Counted from the first letter of the stretch, positions 1-6,030 are shown. The stretch: DNA of 7,367 nucleotides from Rhodobacterales bacterium (GCA_025357355.1 JANXPK010000318.1:1-7367); one strand, 5' to 3'. Notes: generated by a model not told the origin, from the sequence alone. Translations and numbers: made by a program.

Positions 1-1050
1 ATCCAGCCATGGCACCAGGAACAGACAGACAATCGCGCCGACAAAGGCGAGAAAGCCGAACAGCTTGGCGTCAACGATGCCGAACGTGACAAAGTGGACC
101 AGTTGCACGGCCCAGACCGTGTTATCGAATGACCGCAGGATCGCGTAGAACGGCAGCAGGTACCATTCCGGCACGATGTGGGCGGGGGTCGCCAGCGGAT
201 TGGCTTGAATGTAGTTGTCAGGATCGCCGAGGTAGTTGGGCATGAAACCGACGATCGCAAAGAAGATCATCAGGATGACCGCCAGCGCAAACAGGTCCTT
301 GATGACATAGTAGGGCCAGAACGGCACGGTGTCCGCCTCGACCACTGCCTTGTTGCCGCGGCGCACTTCAACCCCGGTCGGGTTGTTGTTGCCGGTGGTG
401 TGGAAGGCCCAGATATGAACCGCCACCAGCGCCGCAATGACGAACGGCAACAGATAGTGCAGCGAGAAGAAGCGGTTCAGCGTCGGGTTGTCGACCGCGA
501 AACCACCCAGCAGCCAATTCTGGATCGAGTTGCCGATGCCCGGGATGGCACCGAACAGGCCGGTGATCACGGTGGCGCCCCAGAACGACATCTGGCCCCA
601 GGGCAGGACGTAGCCCAGAAATCCGGTGGCAACCATCAACAGATAGATCAGCATGCCGACAATCCAGGTTACTTCACGCGGCGCTTTGTAGCTGCCGTAG
701 TAAAGTCCGCGGAAGATGTGCAGATAGACCGCAAAGAACATCAGCGACGCGCCGTTGGCATGCAGATAGCGCAGCATCACGCCGCCATTCACGTCGCGCA
801 TGATGTGTTCGACCGATGCGAAGGCCATGTCGACGTTGGGGGTGTAGTGCATGGCCAACACGATGCCGGTCACAATCTGCGACGCGAGACAGAAAGTCAG
901 AACGATGCCCCAGATCCACATCCAGTTCAGGTTCTTTGGCGTCGGGATCATCAGCGTATCGTAAAGCAGGCTGACAACGGGCAAGCGGCTATGAAGCCAT
1001 TTCTCAAAGCCTGACTTCGGCTCATAGTGGTCGTGCGGGATACCGGCCAT
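1..1050 (-). CDS. petB: Cytochrome b subunit of the cytochrome bc1 complex (3' end outside window)
   Basis: This is the membrane core of ubiquinol:cytochrome c oxidoreductase, which carries haems bL and bH and both quinone sites (Qo and Qi). The 350 visible residues start MAGIPHDHYEPKSG. The four haem-ligand histidines are seen at 97 and 111 (LHANG, YLHIFRG) and at 198 and 212 (SLHYL, VHIWAF), the same numbering as I recall for Rhodobacter capsulatus. The Qo-site motif PEWY is at 294-297, and the PWGQMSFWGA stretch at 150-159 forms the cd1-helix region. Several hydrophobic helices are evident, for example 44-66, 104-115, 130-150, 200-215 and 250-270. The start ATG (1048-1050) follows GGAA in the 11-bp gap after petA, so the two genes are surely co-transcribed. 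Family members are about 430-445 residues long, so roughly 90 residues and the expected petC (cytochrome c1) lie to the left of the window. The identification is very secure. Confidence 0.97.
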   Translation of the reverse strand, partial: MAGIPHDHYEPKSGFEKWLHSRLPVVSLLYDTLMIPTPKNLNWMWIWGIVLTFCLASQIVTGIVLAMHYTPNVDMAFASVEHIMRDVNGGVMLRYLHANGASLMFFAVYLHIFRGLYYGSYKAPREVTWIVGMLIYLLMVATGFLGYVLPWGQMSFWGATVITGLFGAIPGIGNSIQNWLLGGFAVDNPTLNRFFSLHYLLPFVIAALVAVHIWAFHTTGNNNPTGVEVRRGNKAVVEADTVPFWPYYVIKDLFALAVILMIFFAIVGFMPNYLGDPDNYIQANPLATPAHIVPEWYLLPFYAILRSFDNTVWAVQLVHFVTFGIVDAKLFGFLAFVGAIVCLFLVPWLD

Positions 1051-1061
1051 CTTTGTGTTCC

Positions 1062-1634
1062 TTACCCGAGCTTGATCGTGGTTTCGTTGGTGAAGGCCGC
1101 GATCGGCACTTCCAGATTGCGCGGCGCGGGCCCTTTGCGGATGCGGCCGGAGGTGTCGTATTGCGAGCCGTGGCAGGGACAGAACCAGCCACCGAAATCA
1201 CCGGCGCGGTCGCCCAGCGGCACACAGCCCAGATGGGTGCACACGCCCATCATGACCAACCATTTGCCGTCCTTGTCCAGGGCGCGGTTGGCGTCAGAAG
1301 CGTCGGTGCCCGGCAGGTTGTTATTCTCGGAGTTGCGGTCCACCAGATCGCCCATAGCCACGTCACGCGCTGACTTGATCTCGTCGGCGGTGCGGTGCCG
1401 GATGAACACCGGCTTGCCGCGCCACTTGACGGTCAGTTGCGTACCCTCGGCCACGCCGCTGACATCCACCTCGATCGAGGCCAGGGCCTTGACGTCGTCG
1501 GAGGCATTCATCTGGTTGACGAGCGGCCAGACAGCGGCGCCCGTTGCCACGACGCCGGCCCCGGCGGTCGCGTAATACAGGAAATCCCGCCTGGTACCTT
1601 CGGGGGCTCCTGAGTGATCGTCAGCATGGGACAC
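1062..1634 (-). CDS. petA: Rieske [2Fe-2S] iron-sulfur subunit of the cytochrome bc1 complex
   Basis: This subunit takes one electron from ubiquinol at the Qo site of cytochrome b and passes it to cytochrome c1. Its 190 residues match the usual length. A twin-arginine motif TRRDFLYY (14-21) precedes a hydrophobic anchor (about 20-40), as expected for a Tat-exported protein that keeps its N-terminal membrane helix, with the cluster domain in the periplasm. The cluster-binding boxes are CTHLGC (132-137) and CPCHGSQYD (152-160). Cys132, His134, Cys152 and His155 ligate the cluster, and Cys137 with Cys154 form the stabilising disulfide. Ser157 and Tyr159, which tune the redox potential, are present. 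The start is GTG at 1632-1634: the N-terminus MSHADDHSG resembles Rhodobacter Rieske proteins, and a good GGGAG Shine-Dalgarno (1643-1647) lies 8 bases upstream. It is the first gene of the pet operon, and its TAA lies 11 bp before petB. Confidence 0.97.
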   Translation of the reverse strand: MSHADDHSGAPEGTRRDFLYYATAGAGVVATGAAVWPLVNQMNASDDVKALASIEVDVSGVAEGTQLTVKWRGKPVFIRHRTADEIKSARDVAMGDLVDRNSENNNLPGTDASDANRALDKDGKWLVMMGVCTHLGCVPLGDRAGDFGGWFCPCHGSQYDTSGRIRKGPAPRNLEVPIAAFTNETTIKLG

Positions 1635-1673
1635 GAATGCTTCTCCCTTCCGGTGGCCGCTCTCGCGCGACCC

Positions 1674-1702
1674 TTAATATTTTTCGGGCCACGGAATGTC
1701 GC
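1674..1702 (-). promoter_or_regulatory. Putative promoter of the petAB operon
   Basis: On the minus strand GCGACA (1697-1702) and TATTAA (1674-1679) are separated by exactly 17 bp. Each matches 4 of 6 bases of the sigma-70 consensus. Transcription would begin near 1667 and leave a leader of about 30 bases that contains the petA Shine-Dalgarno. The 210-bp gap between the glutathione S-transferase gene and petA holds no gene that I can see. The call rests on hexamer matching only. Confidence 0.4.
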
Positions 1703-1844
1703 AGCCTTGCCGGGCGGGTTTTAGACAAGGATTGCGGGGCCGTCCAGCGGACAAAGCGGCGCAGAGCCGTGCTAAATCGGGTTTTCCCCACTGAGTGGCC
1801 TTGAAGGCGCGCTGCGCTGCCCCATATTGCCCGGCCTTTGCGCG

Positions 1845-2453
1845 TTATCCGACCGGTTTGGTCGCCACCATCGCCGGGCGCGCCGCGAATTCAGCCTCCC
1901 ACGCGGCAACCTTTGGTCGCCCCGACCGCCAGTTCCGCGCCCCCAGACGAAAGTCGAGGTACCCCAGCGCGCAACCCACGGCGATCTGCGCCATGTCAAG
2001 CGGTCCGGACAATTCCGCGACGTGCTCCCGTTCGATGGCATCCAACGACCGGGCGATCTTGGCCCATTGCCCCTCGACCCATTCCGGCATGCGCTTGTCC
2101 TCGGGCCGCACCCTCGTCTCGTAAACCATCAGGATCGCCGCATCCAGCATACCGTCGGCCATGGCCTCCAGCGTCAGCACATCCCACAAACGGGGCGGTT
2201 CGCCATAAAGCCCGGCCCCCGTCAGATCATCCAGATAGCGGCAGATCACCCGGCTGTCGTAAAGCGCCCCGCCGTCATCGCGCAGCAGCACCGGGATCTT
2301 TCCCAGCGGATTGCGGTCCAACGGCATGGTGCCCGTGGCGACCGGCGTCCCTGAGGCGGCGACAAGGTCAACCCGATCCGTCAACCCGGCCTCATGGATC
2401 AGTACCATGACCTTGCGCACGAACGGACTGGCGGGAGAGCGGTACAGCTTCAT
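1845..2453 (-). CDS. Glutathione S-transferase family protein, YibF-like
   Basis: This 202-residue cytosolic GST-fold protein presumably binds glutathione; its substrate cannot be told from sequence. The thioredoxin-like N-terminal domain (about 1-80) shows SPASPFVRKV (6-15), where a Ser/Cys catalytic residue normally sits. It also has NPLGKIPVL (48-56) with the cis-proline Pro54, and the gamma-glutamyl-binding YDSRVI (65-70) with Asp66-Ser67. The helical C-terminal domain contains ADGMLDAAI, KIARSLDAIE and CALGYLDFR, closely like E. coli YibF as I remember it. The frame is open up to 2501, but I chose ATG 2453: MKLYRSPASPFVRKV is the canonical family N-terminus and AGGA lies about 10 bases upstream. 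It begins 65 bp after the ancestral stop of the PaiB-like gene, in the same direction, so co-transcription is possible. A GC-rich hairpin past its stop (about 1804-1819) has no good T-tract. Confidence 0.9.
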   Translation of the reverse strand: MKLYRSPASPFVRKVMVLIHEAGLTDRVDLVAASGTPVATGTMPLDRNPLGKIPVLLRDDGGALYDSRVICRYLDDLTGAGLYGEPPRLWDVLTLEAMADGMLDAAILMVYETRVRPEDKRMPEWVEGQWAKIARSLDAIEREHVAELSGPLDMAQIAVGCALGYLDFRLGARNWRSGRPKVAAWEAEFAARPAMVATKPVG

Positions 2454-2518
2454 CGGGGCATCCTGTCGCAATGGCTGCCCCTTGCTAGAACGCAGCAGCA
2501 AAGCTGTCCATGCCGGGC

Positions 2519-2614
2519 TTACTCTGACGGCAATTCCCGCATGGCATCGGCCAGCCCAGCGCCCAGCGCTTCAAGCGCCGCAATCACCCCTTGCCGCGCC
2601 GCGTCGGGCTTGTT
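2519..2614 (-). pseudogene. Detached C-terminal coding remnant of the PaiB-like gene
   Basis: Reading on in the same frame past the TAG (2615-2617) gives 31 codons, beginning NKPDAARQGVIAALEALG and ending ELPSE before TAA (2519-2521). PaiB-family proteins end in this way, with a Q-N-K-P-D-A-D-R-x-G-V-I helix. With the TAG read as Gln the complete gene would be 2519-3124, 201 residues, the normal length. No separate start or ribosome-binding site is seen, so it is probably not translated on its own. Confidence 0.75.
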
Positions 2615-3124
2615 CTAGTTCAGCTTCCACGTCCCATCGACGCCGGTGATCACCAGCCGGAACGGCAGGATCATTCGCATCATCCGCTCCATGACCCCAT
2701 CACCCAGCTTCGCCGTCTTCCACACCGGCTTGGGCAGCAACCGCGCCTCGAACGCATCCGACAGCGCGTTCAGATGCGGTTCCAGCGCCTCGGGGGGCAG
2801 CGGGACCAGGTCGCCACGCAGATGGACCGCGATGTAGTTCCAGGTCGGCACCTGATCGGCGATGCCATACCAGTCGGGCGAGATGTAGGCGTCGTTGCCC
2901 AGAACGGCCAGAACTGCCTTGGCCGGCAGCCCGCCTGCGATGATGCTGTTCGACCGCGCCAGATGCAGCCCCGCCGTGGATCCGTCGTCTGACATGAGGA
3001 ACGGCACATGGGCCAGCTTTGGCCCATCCAGCCCATTCACGCACAGGGTGCCAAAGCCGCGGGCCCGGGCAAATTCCAGATTGCGGGCGGTCCCAGTTTT
3101 ACGAAACACGGGATTGGGGTGCAT
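2615..3124 (-). CDS. PaiB-like FMN-binding negative regulator family protein, truncated by an in-frame TAG
   Basis: The 169 residues match the PaiB/FMN-binding split-barrel family: RGFGTLCVN (22-30), HVPFL (39-43), GLHLARSNS (52-60), AYISPDWYG (79-87) and VPTWNYIAVHLRG (92-104). Bacillus PaiB is described as a repressor of protease and sporulation genes, but most homologues are of unknown role, and flavin or haem binding is only inferred here. The protein is about 30 residues shorter than family members (near 200). It stops at TWKLN, inside the conserved C-terminal motif that normally reads K-L-S-Q-N-K/R. The same frame continues after the TAG with family-like sequence to a TAA at 2519 (separate entry). 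The TAG replaces the expected Gln codon, consistent with a single CAG-to-TAG change. ATG 3124 is the only sensible start and has a weak AAAGG upstream. No promoter is obvious; the rpmJ terminator lies only 17 bp upstream. The product may be unstable or inactive. Confidence 0.8.
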   Translation of the reverse strand: MHPNPVFRKTGTARNLEFARARGFGTLCVNGLDGPKLAHVPFLMSDDGSTAGLHLARSNSIIAGGLPAKAVLAVLGNDAYISPDWYGIADQVPTWNYIAVHLRGDLVPLPPEALEPHLNALSDAFEARLLPKPVWKTAKLGDGVMERMMRMILPFRLVITGVDGTWKLN

Positions 3125-3140
3125 GGCAAACCTTTGGTTG

Positions 3141-3176
3141 AAAATGAAAAAGCCGCCGAGGGTTAACCCTGGCGGC
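3141..3176 (-). terminator. Rho-independent terminator of rpmJ
   Basis: On the minus strand an imperfect hairpin (3152-3176) pairs GCCGCC with GGCGGC and AGGG with CCCT around a TTAA loop, with one bulged C. It is followed by TTTTT (3147-3151) and a second TTTT (3141-3144). It lies 38 bp after the rpmJ stop and 17 bp before the start of the PaiB-like gene. It should therefore insulate that gene from rpmJ transcription. Confidence 0.88.
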
Positions 3177-3214
3177 CCATCATCCGTGCTGACAACGCCT
3201 CAACCCTGCCAATC

Positions 3215-3340
3215 TCAACCTTGGCGGGCCTTGTAGCGCTTCTGCGTCTTGTTGATCACGTAAACGCGGCCTTTGCGGCGCACGATCTGGCAATCGCGAT
3301 GACGCGTCTTCAGCGAGCGGAGCGAGTTTGCAACCTTCAT
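3215..3340 (-). CDS. rpmJ: 50S ribosomal protein L36 (C-minus type)
   Basis: This 41-residue basic protein begins MKVANSLRSLKTRHRDCQ and ends KRYKARQG. It is the small L36 protein bound to 23S rRNA in the large subunit. It has only one cysteine (Cys17), so it lacks the zinc-binding CxxC...C-H set and belongs to the C-minus form usual in alphaproteobacteria. ATG 3338-3340 is preceded by a strong AAGGAG Shine-Dalgarno 7 bases upstream. It lies 69 bp downstream of tRNA-Val on the same strand with no convincing promoter of its own, so it may be co-transcribed with the tRNA. It ends in a strong terminator. It is not next to other ribosomal protein genes, as is common for this gene in the group. 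Confidence 0.97.
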   Translation of the reverse strand: MKVANSLRSLKTRHRDCQIVRRKGRVYVINKTQKRYKARQG

Positions 3341-3360
3341 GGCTGTCTCCTTCAGTTCGC

Positions 3361-3376
3361 GGTGCGTCTTCGCACC
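3361..3376 (-). other. Small stem-loop in the tRNA-Val/rpmJ spacer
   Basis: A perfect 6-bp stem (GGTGCG paired with CGCACC) closes a 4-base AAGA loop 20 bases upstream of the rpmJ start, just before its Shine-Dalgarno. There is no T-tract, so it is not a normal terminator. It could stabilise the 5' end of rpmJ mRNA after tRNA 3' processing, or it could be incidental. Confidence 0.45.
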
Positions 3377-3409
3377 AGTTACGGTCTGCCCCCTTGCGGG
3401 AACGGTGAA

Positions 3410-3484
3410 TGGTGGGCGGTACTGGGATCGAACCAGTGGCCACTACGATGTCAACGTAGTGCTCTACCGCTGAGCTAACCGCCC
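3410..3484 (-). tRNA. tRNA-Val (anticodon GAC)
   Basis: A full cloverleaf can be drawn. The acceptor stem is GGGCGGT with ACCGCCC (7 bp), the D stem GCTC with GAGC, and the anticodon stem CTACG with CGTAG around the loop TTGACAT. The T stem is ACTGG with CCAGT around TTCGATC. Anticodon GAC reads the GUC (and GUU) valine codons. The discriminator is A (3413), and the 3' CCA is encoded in the gene (3410-3412). Confidence 0.97.
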
Positions 3485-3509
3485 ACAGCCTAGCCATCCC
3501 GCCTGCCCA

Positions 3510-3538
3510 AAACAAAAGGACGCGGGCGGAACCGCGTC
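3510..3538 (-). terminator. Terminator-like hairpin upstream of tRNA-Val
   Basis: On the minus strand GACGCGG pairs perfectly with CCGCGTC (7 bp, 6-base loop TTCCGC; 3519-3538). A C and then TTTT-G-TTTT follow. It has the form of a Rho-independent terminator, but it sits between the putative tRNA promoter and the tRNA, with no upstream minus-strand gene to terminate, since the neighbour at 3631 is divergent. It could be an attenuator, the end of an unrecognised small RNA, or a leader element removed during tRNA 5' processing. Confidence 0.55.
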
Positions 3539-3548
3539 GGTCTGCGGT

Positions 3549-3577
3549 GCTATAAATAGAGTCGTCGCCCTGATCAA
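3549..3577 (-). promoter_or_regulatory. Putative promoter for tRNA-Val and rpmJ
   Basis: TTGATC (3572-3577) and TATAGC (3549-3554) on the minus strand are separated by exactly 17 bp, and each matches 4 of 6 consensus bases. The start point would be near 3542, giving a leader of about 58 bases before the tRNA. The terminator-like hairpin at 3510-3538 would lie within that leader. Confidence 0.45.
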
Positions 3578-3602
3578 GGGCTTTCCGAGCGCAATTTACC
3601 CG

Positions 3603-3614
3603 CTATAGCTATAG
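3603..3614. promoter_or_regulatory. 12-bp perfect palindrome, possible operator or -10 region
   Basis: CTATAGCTATAG is its own reverse complement and contains two TATAG units resembling -10 hexamers. It ends 6 bases before the Shine-Dalgarno of the amidohydrolase gene. No good -35 element is seen at the right distance, so its role as promoter or operator is a guess. Confidence 0.3.
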
Positions 3615-3630
3615 TCAGACAGAGGTGCAG

Positions 3631-4491
3631 ATGACCGAGGACGCTTTTCGCCTGTTCCGGCCCGTTCGCCAGGAAACCAGTGTGATCTTTTCCTCTCCGC
3701 ATTCCGGGCGGGAATATCCGGCTGCCTTTCTTGCGGCCAGTCAACTTGATCCGGCGCGACTGCGCTCTTCCGAGGATGCCTACGTCGACCGGCTGTTCGC
3801 GCGGGCCCCGCATCATGGTGCGCCCCTGATCGCGGCCCTGTCCCCGCGCGCCTATATCGACGTCAATCGTGCGGCGGACGAACTTGATCCTGCCGTGATC
3901 GACGGCATCGCCAAGTCGAGCCACAATCCCCGTGTCTCCTCTGGTCTGGGGGTGATCCCGCGCGTGGTGTCGGGCGGGCGGGCCATCTATGCTGGCAAGA
4001 TCGCCCTGGACGAGGTCCGGCACCGCATCACCGGGCATTGGCAGCCCTATCACGACGCGCTGCAATCGCTGATTGATGCGACGCAACAGACCTTTGGCGA
4101 GGCTATTCTGATTGATTGCCACTCGATGCCGCACGAGGCGATCGACGCTCATGTCCGCCCCGGCCAACCCAAACCCGATGTGGTGCTGGGCGACCGATTT
4201 GGCGCAGCTGCCGGGCGTGAAGTCATGGATCAGGTTGAACAGGCCTTTGCCAATGCCGGGCTGCGCGTCGCCCGAAACTCTCCCTTTGCTGGCGCCTACA
4301 TCGCCCAGCATTATGGCAGACCGCTGTCCCGGCGCCATGTCGTGCAAGTAGAGATTGACCGCGCGCTCTACCTTGATGAGGTCAGGGTCGAGCCTTCGGC
4401 GGGCTTTTCAGCCTTCTGCACCCAGTTGAACCGGGTGATCGCCGAGATTGCCGCCATCGGCCGACGCGCCATCCCCCTTGCTGCCGAGTAA
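3631..4491 (+). CDS. N-formylglutamate amidohydrolase family protein
   Basis: This 286-residue cytosolic zinc-dependent hydrolase of the FGase family would release formate from N-formylglutamate or a related N-acyl amino acid. Visible motifs are SPHSG (22-26), SSEDAYVDRLF (46-56), YIDVNR (75-80), DCHSMP (162-167), YIAQHYGRP (223-231) and VQVEIDR (238-244). The His and Asp/Glu residues in these probably form the metal site. The frame also has a GTG at 3625, but I prefer ATG 3631: AGAGG (3621-3625) is a Shine-Dalgarno 5 bases upstream, and the GTG would lie inside it. No other histidine-utilisation (hut) genes are nearby, so the last step of histidine breakdown is only one possibility, and hutG is not assigned. 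It is divergent from tRNA-Val and convergent with dinB, and thus probably monocistronic. Confidence 0.9.
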   Translation: MTEDAFRLFRPVRQETSVIFSSPHSGREYPAAFLAASQLDPARLRSSEDAYVDRLFARAPHHGAPLIAALSPRAYIDVNRAADELDPAVIDGIAKSSHNPRVSSGLGVIPRVVSGGRAIYAGKIALDEVRHRITGHWQPYHDALQSLIDATQQTFGEAILIDCHSMPHEAIDAHVRPGQPKPDVVLGDRFGAAAGREVMDQVEQAFANAGLRVARNSPFAGAYIAQHYGRPLSRRHVVQVEIDRALYLDEVRVEPSAGFSAFCTQLNRVIAEIAAIGRRAIPLAAE

Positions 4492-4572
4492 GGGACATCG
4501 CCTCCGTTTGCGCCTTTATCGACATCCAGGACGGTGCGGACGACCGGGGTCTTTGGGAAAACTGAAGGGCCA

Positions 4573-4620
4573 GAAAGCTAAAATCCGGTTAATTTTGAAA
4601 GCTAACTATCGGAAACTAAA
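4573..4620. repeat. Short direct repeats in the hutG-like/dinB spacer
   Basis: GAAAGCTAA occurs at 4573-4581 and 4597-4605, and a degenerate GAAACTAA lies at 4612-4619. They sit in an AT-rich part of the 184-bp spacer between two convergent genes. No other feature is seen in the spacer apart from the hairpin at 4627-4657. Confidence 0.4.
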
Positions 4621-4657
4621 GAATAACAGGGATGGTCCGAGGTTCGGACCATCCCTG
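4614..4657 (-). terminator. Stem-loop terminator of dinB
   Basis: A perfect 13-bp inverted repeat (CAGGGATGGTCCG at 4627-4639 with its complement at 4645-4657, 5-base loop) begins 18 bp past the dinB stop. On the minus strand it is followed by a T-rich run, TTATTCTTTAGTTT. On the plus strand no T-run follows, so it probably serves dinB rather than the convergent amidohydrolase gene. Confidence 0.7.
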
Positions 4658-4675
4658 TGGCCATGCCGTCTTTGC

Positions 4676-5926
4676 CTACCGCAAGGCCCTGCCCTTGATG
4701 ATTGCTTCCGCCCCGAACCTGGCCCGAATGGCGTCAGCAGCGCGTTCCGCTCTGGCACGCCTGTCGGCGTCGGGGTCCAGCAGATCACCAGACAGATCAG
4801 CCTCGGATTCCGGAGCGAGGTCGCTGATCCCGACCCCGATCAGCCGGAACGGACCCGGCGGGGCGTGAATGAACAGATCGCGGGCGGCGCGGTAGATGCG
4901 GTCGGTCAACTGGGTCGGGTCCGCCAGGGTGTGGCGGCGGGTCAGGGTCTGGAAATCCGTCCGCTTCAGTTTCAGGGTGACGGTGCGACCCGACAGTTGC
5001 TTGGCCTTCGCCCGGTCCGCCACCTGTTCACTCAGCCGCCAGATGTGACCGTCCAGCAGGTCGGGATCGGCGGTGTCTTCGTTGAAGGTGGTTTCCTTGC
5101 TGATCGACTTCAGCTTTTCGTCCCGGTTGACCCGCCGCGTATCCTGACCGCGGGCCAGAGAATACAGCCTGTCCCCCATCTGACCGAACCGCGCGCCCAG
5201 ATCCTGACGGCTCCACCGCAAGAGGTCGGCGATGGTGCGGATGCCGGCCTGTTCCAGCGCTGCCTGGGTGGCGGTGCCGACGCCCCAGATGACGCGGACC
5301 GAGCGGGGCTTCAGGAACTCTTCCGTCTCGGCCTTGCCGATGATGGAGAAACCGCGGGGTTTGTCGAGGTCGGAGGCGATCTTCGCGAGGTATTTGTTGT
5401 GGCTGAGGCCGATGGAGCCGGTCAGGCCCAACTGGACCTCCATGTCGCGGGTCAGGCGGGCCAGCATCACGGCGGGGGGGTGGCCATGGAGGCGTTGGGT
5501 GCCGGTGAGGTCGAGGAAAGCTTCGTCGAGGGAAAGGGGTTCGATGGCGGGGGTGAGTTCCTCCATCATCGCCCGTATCGCCCGGCTGGCTTCGGTGTAG
5601 GCGGCGAAACGGGGTTTGACGACGACGGCTTGCGGGCAGAGCTTCAGGGCCTGAAACATCGGCATCGCCGAGCGGACGCCGTGGATGCGGGCGAGGTAGC
5701 AGCAGGTGGAAACCACGCCCCGGGTGCCGCCGCCGACGATGACGGGCTGGTCGCGGAGGGTTGGGTTGTCGCGCTTTTCGACGCTGGCATAAAAGGCGTC
5801 GCAATCCATGTGGGCGATGGCAAGGGTTTCGAGTTCCGGGTGGGCCAGAATCCGGGGCGACCGGCAGGCGGGACAGCGGGCGCCGGTGGGGAAGCAGGTC
5901 AGACAATCGCGGCAAAGGGCGGGCAT
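4676..5926 (-). CDS. dinB: DNA polymerase IV (Y-family) with N-terminal Cys4 extension
   Basis: This error-prone translesion polymerase extends past damaged bases and mismatched primers. The 416 residues show the palm motif MDCDAFYASVE (40-50) with catalytic Asp41. The steric-gate aromatic is Tyr46, aligned to Phe13 of E. coli DinB. The motif SLDEAFLDL (132-140) carries Asp134-Glu135. Next come thumb sequences (IGLSHNKYLAKIASDLDKPRG) and a little-finger domain containing SISKETTF. Unlike E. coli DinB, about 33 residues precede the catalytic core. They hold Cys5-x2-Cys8 and Cys18-x2-Cys21, a likely zinc ribbon that I believe is common in Rhodobacteraceae homologues. I chose ATG 5926 because it starts just before this module; a TTG at 5983 in the same frame adds 19 unconvincing residues. 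There is no recognisable Shine-Dalgarno before the ATG (CTACCTTCCCCCC). I see no alphaproteobacterial LexA box (GTTC-N7-GTTC) upstream. No clear beta-clamp motif is visible near the C-terminus; ADLSGDLLD may be a degenerate one. Confidence 0.95.
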   Translation of the reverse strand: MPALCRDCLTCFPTGARCPACRSPRILAHPELETLAIAHMDCDAFYASVEKRDNPTLRDQPVIVGGGTRGVVSTCCYLARIHGVRSAMPMFQALKLCPQAVVVKPRFAAYTEASRAIRAMMEELTPAIEPLSLDEAFLDLTGTQRLHGHPPAVMLARLTRDMEVQLGLTGSIGLSHNKYLAKIASDLDKPRGFSIIGKAETEEFLKPRSVRVIWGVGTATQAALEQAGIRTIADLLRWSRQDLGARFGQMGDRLYSLARGQDTRRVNRDEKLKSISKETTFNEDTADPDLLDGHIWRLSEQVADRAKAKQLSGRTVTLKLKRTDFQTLTRRHTLADPTQLTDRIYRAARDLFIHAPPGPFRLIGVGISDLAPESEADLSGDLLDPDADRRARAERAADAIRARFGAEAIIKGRALR

Positions 5927-5971
5927 GGGGGGAAGGTAGCATGGCTTGGAAGGGTGTGAAATGGCGGCGTC

Positions 5972-5981
5972 GCACGCGTGC
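5972..5981. repeat. 10-bp palindrome upstream of dinB
   Basis: GCACGCGTGC is a perfect palindrome 46 bp upstream of the dinB ATG. It could be a regulator site or chance in GC-rich DNA. Confidence 0.25.
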
Positions 5982-5990
5982 AATGTTAGG

Positions 5991-6030
5991 TAAGATATTG
6001 ATATAAAATAATTTTACTATATATTTTGAA
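5991..6030. other. Extremely AT-rich tract at a composition boundary
   Basis: Only 4 of these 40 bases are G or C, in a window whose dinB segment reaches 45 of 60. The tract lies between dinB and the proteasome-like unit. It probably supplies dinB promoter elements, since several TATA-like hexamers occur on the minus strand. It may also mark the edge of acquired DNA. No single promoter stands out. Confidence 0.6.

Noticed and set aside
178..1014. 278-codon plus-strand open frame antisense to petB
   Set aside because: The translation is rich in His, Arg, Gln and Asp with no motif. The complementary strand encodes cytochrome b with all haem ligands in place.
2454..2501. Upstream start adding 16 residues to the glutathione S-transferase
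   Set aside because: The extra residues have no family counterpart. ATG 2453 has an AGGA ribosome-binding site and gives the canonical MKLYRSPASPF start.
3574..4347. 257-codon minus-strand open frame antisense to the amidohydrolase gene
   Set aside because: It shows no recognisable domain and no start signal. The plus strand carries all the N-formylglutamate amidohydrolase motifs.
4491..4565. Protein-like short frame just after the amidohydrolase stop (RDIASVCAFIDIQDG...)
   Set aside because: It has no start codon or ribosome-binding site and would need a -1 frameshift. The amidohydrolase already ends at a normal family length, so I regard it as chance.
4448..5959. 503-codon plus-strand open frame antisense to dinB
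   Set aside because: It is the mirror of a GC-rich gene: low-complexity Gly/Ala/Val/Asp-rich translation, no domains and no ribosome-binding site. The minus strand here encodes an unmistakable DNA polymerase IV.
5927..5983. TTG start extending DinB by 19 residues
   Set aside because: No ribosome-binding site precedes it, the added residues are unlike any family segment, and ATG 5926 begins right before the Cys4 module.
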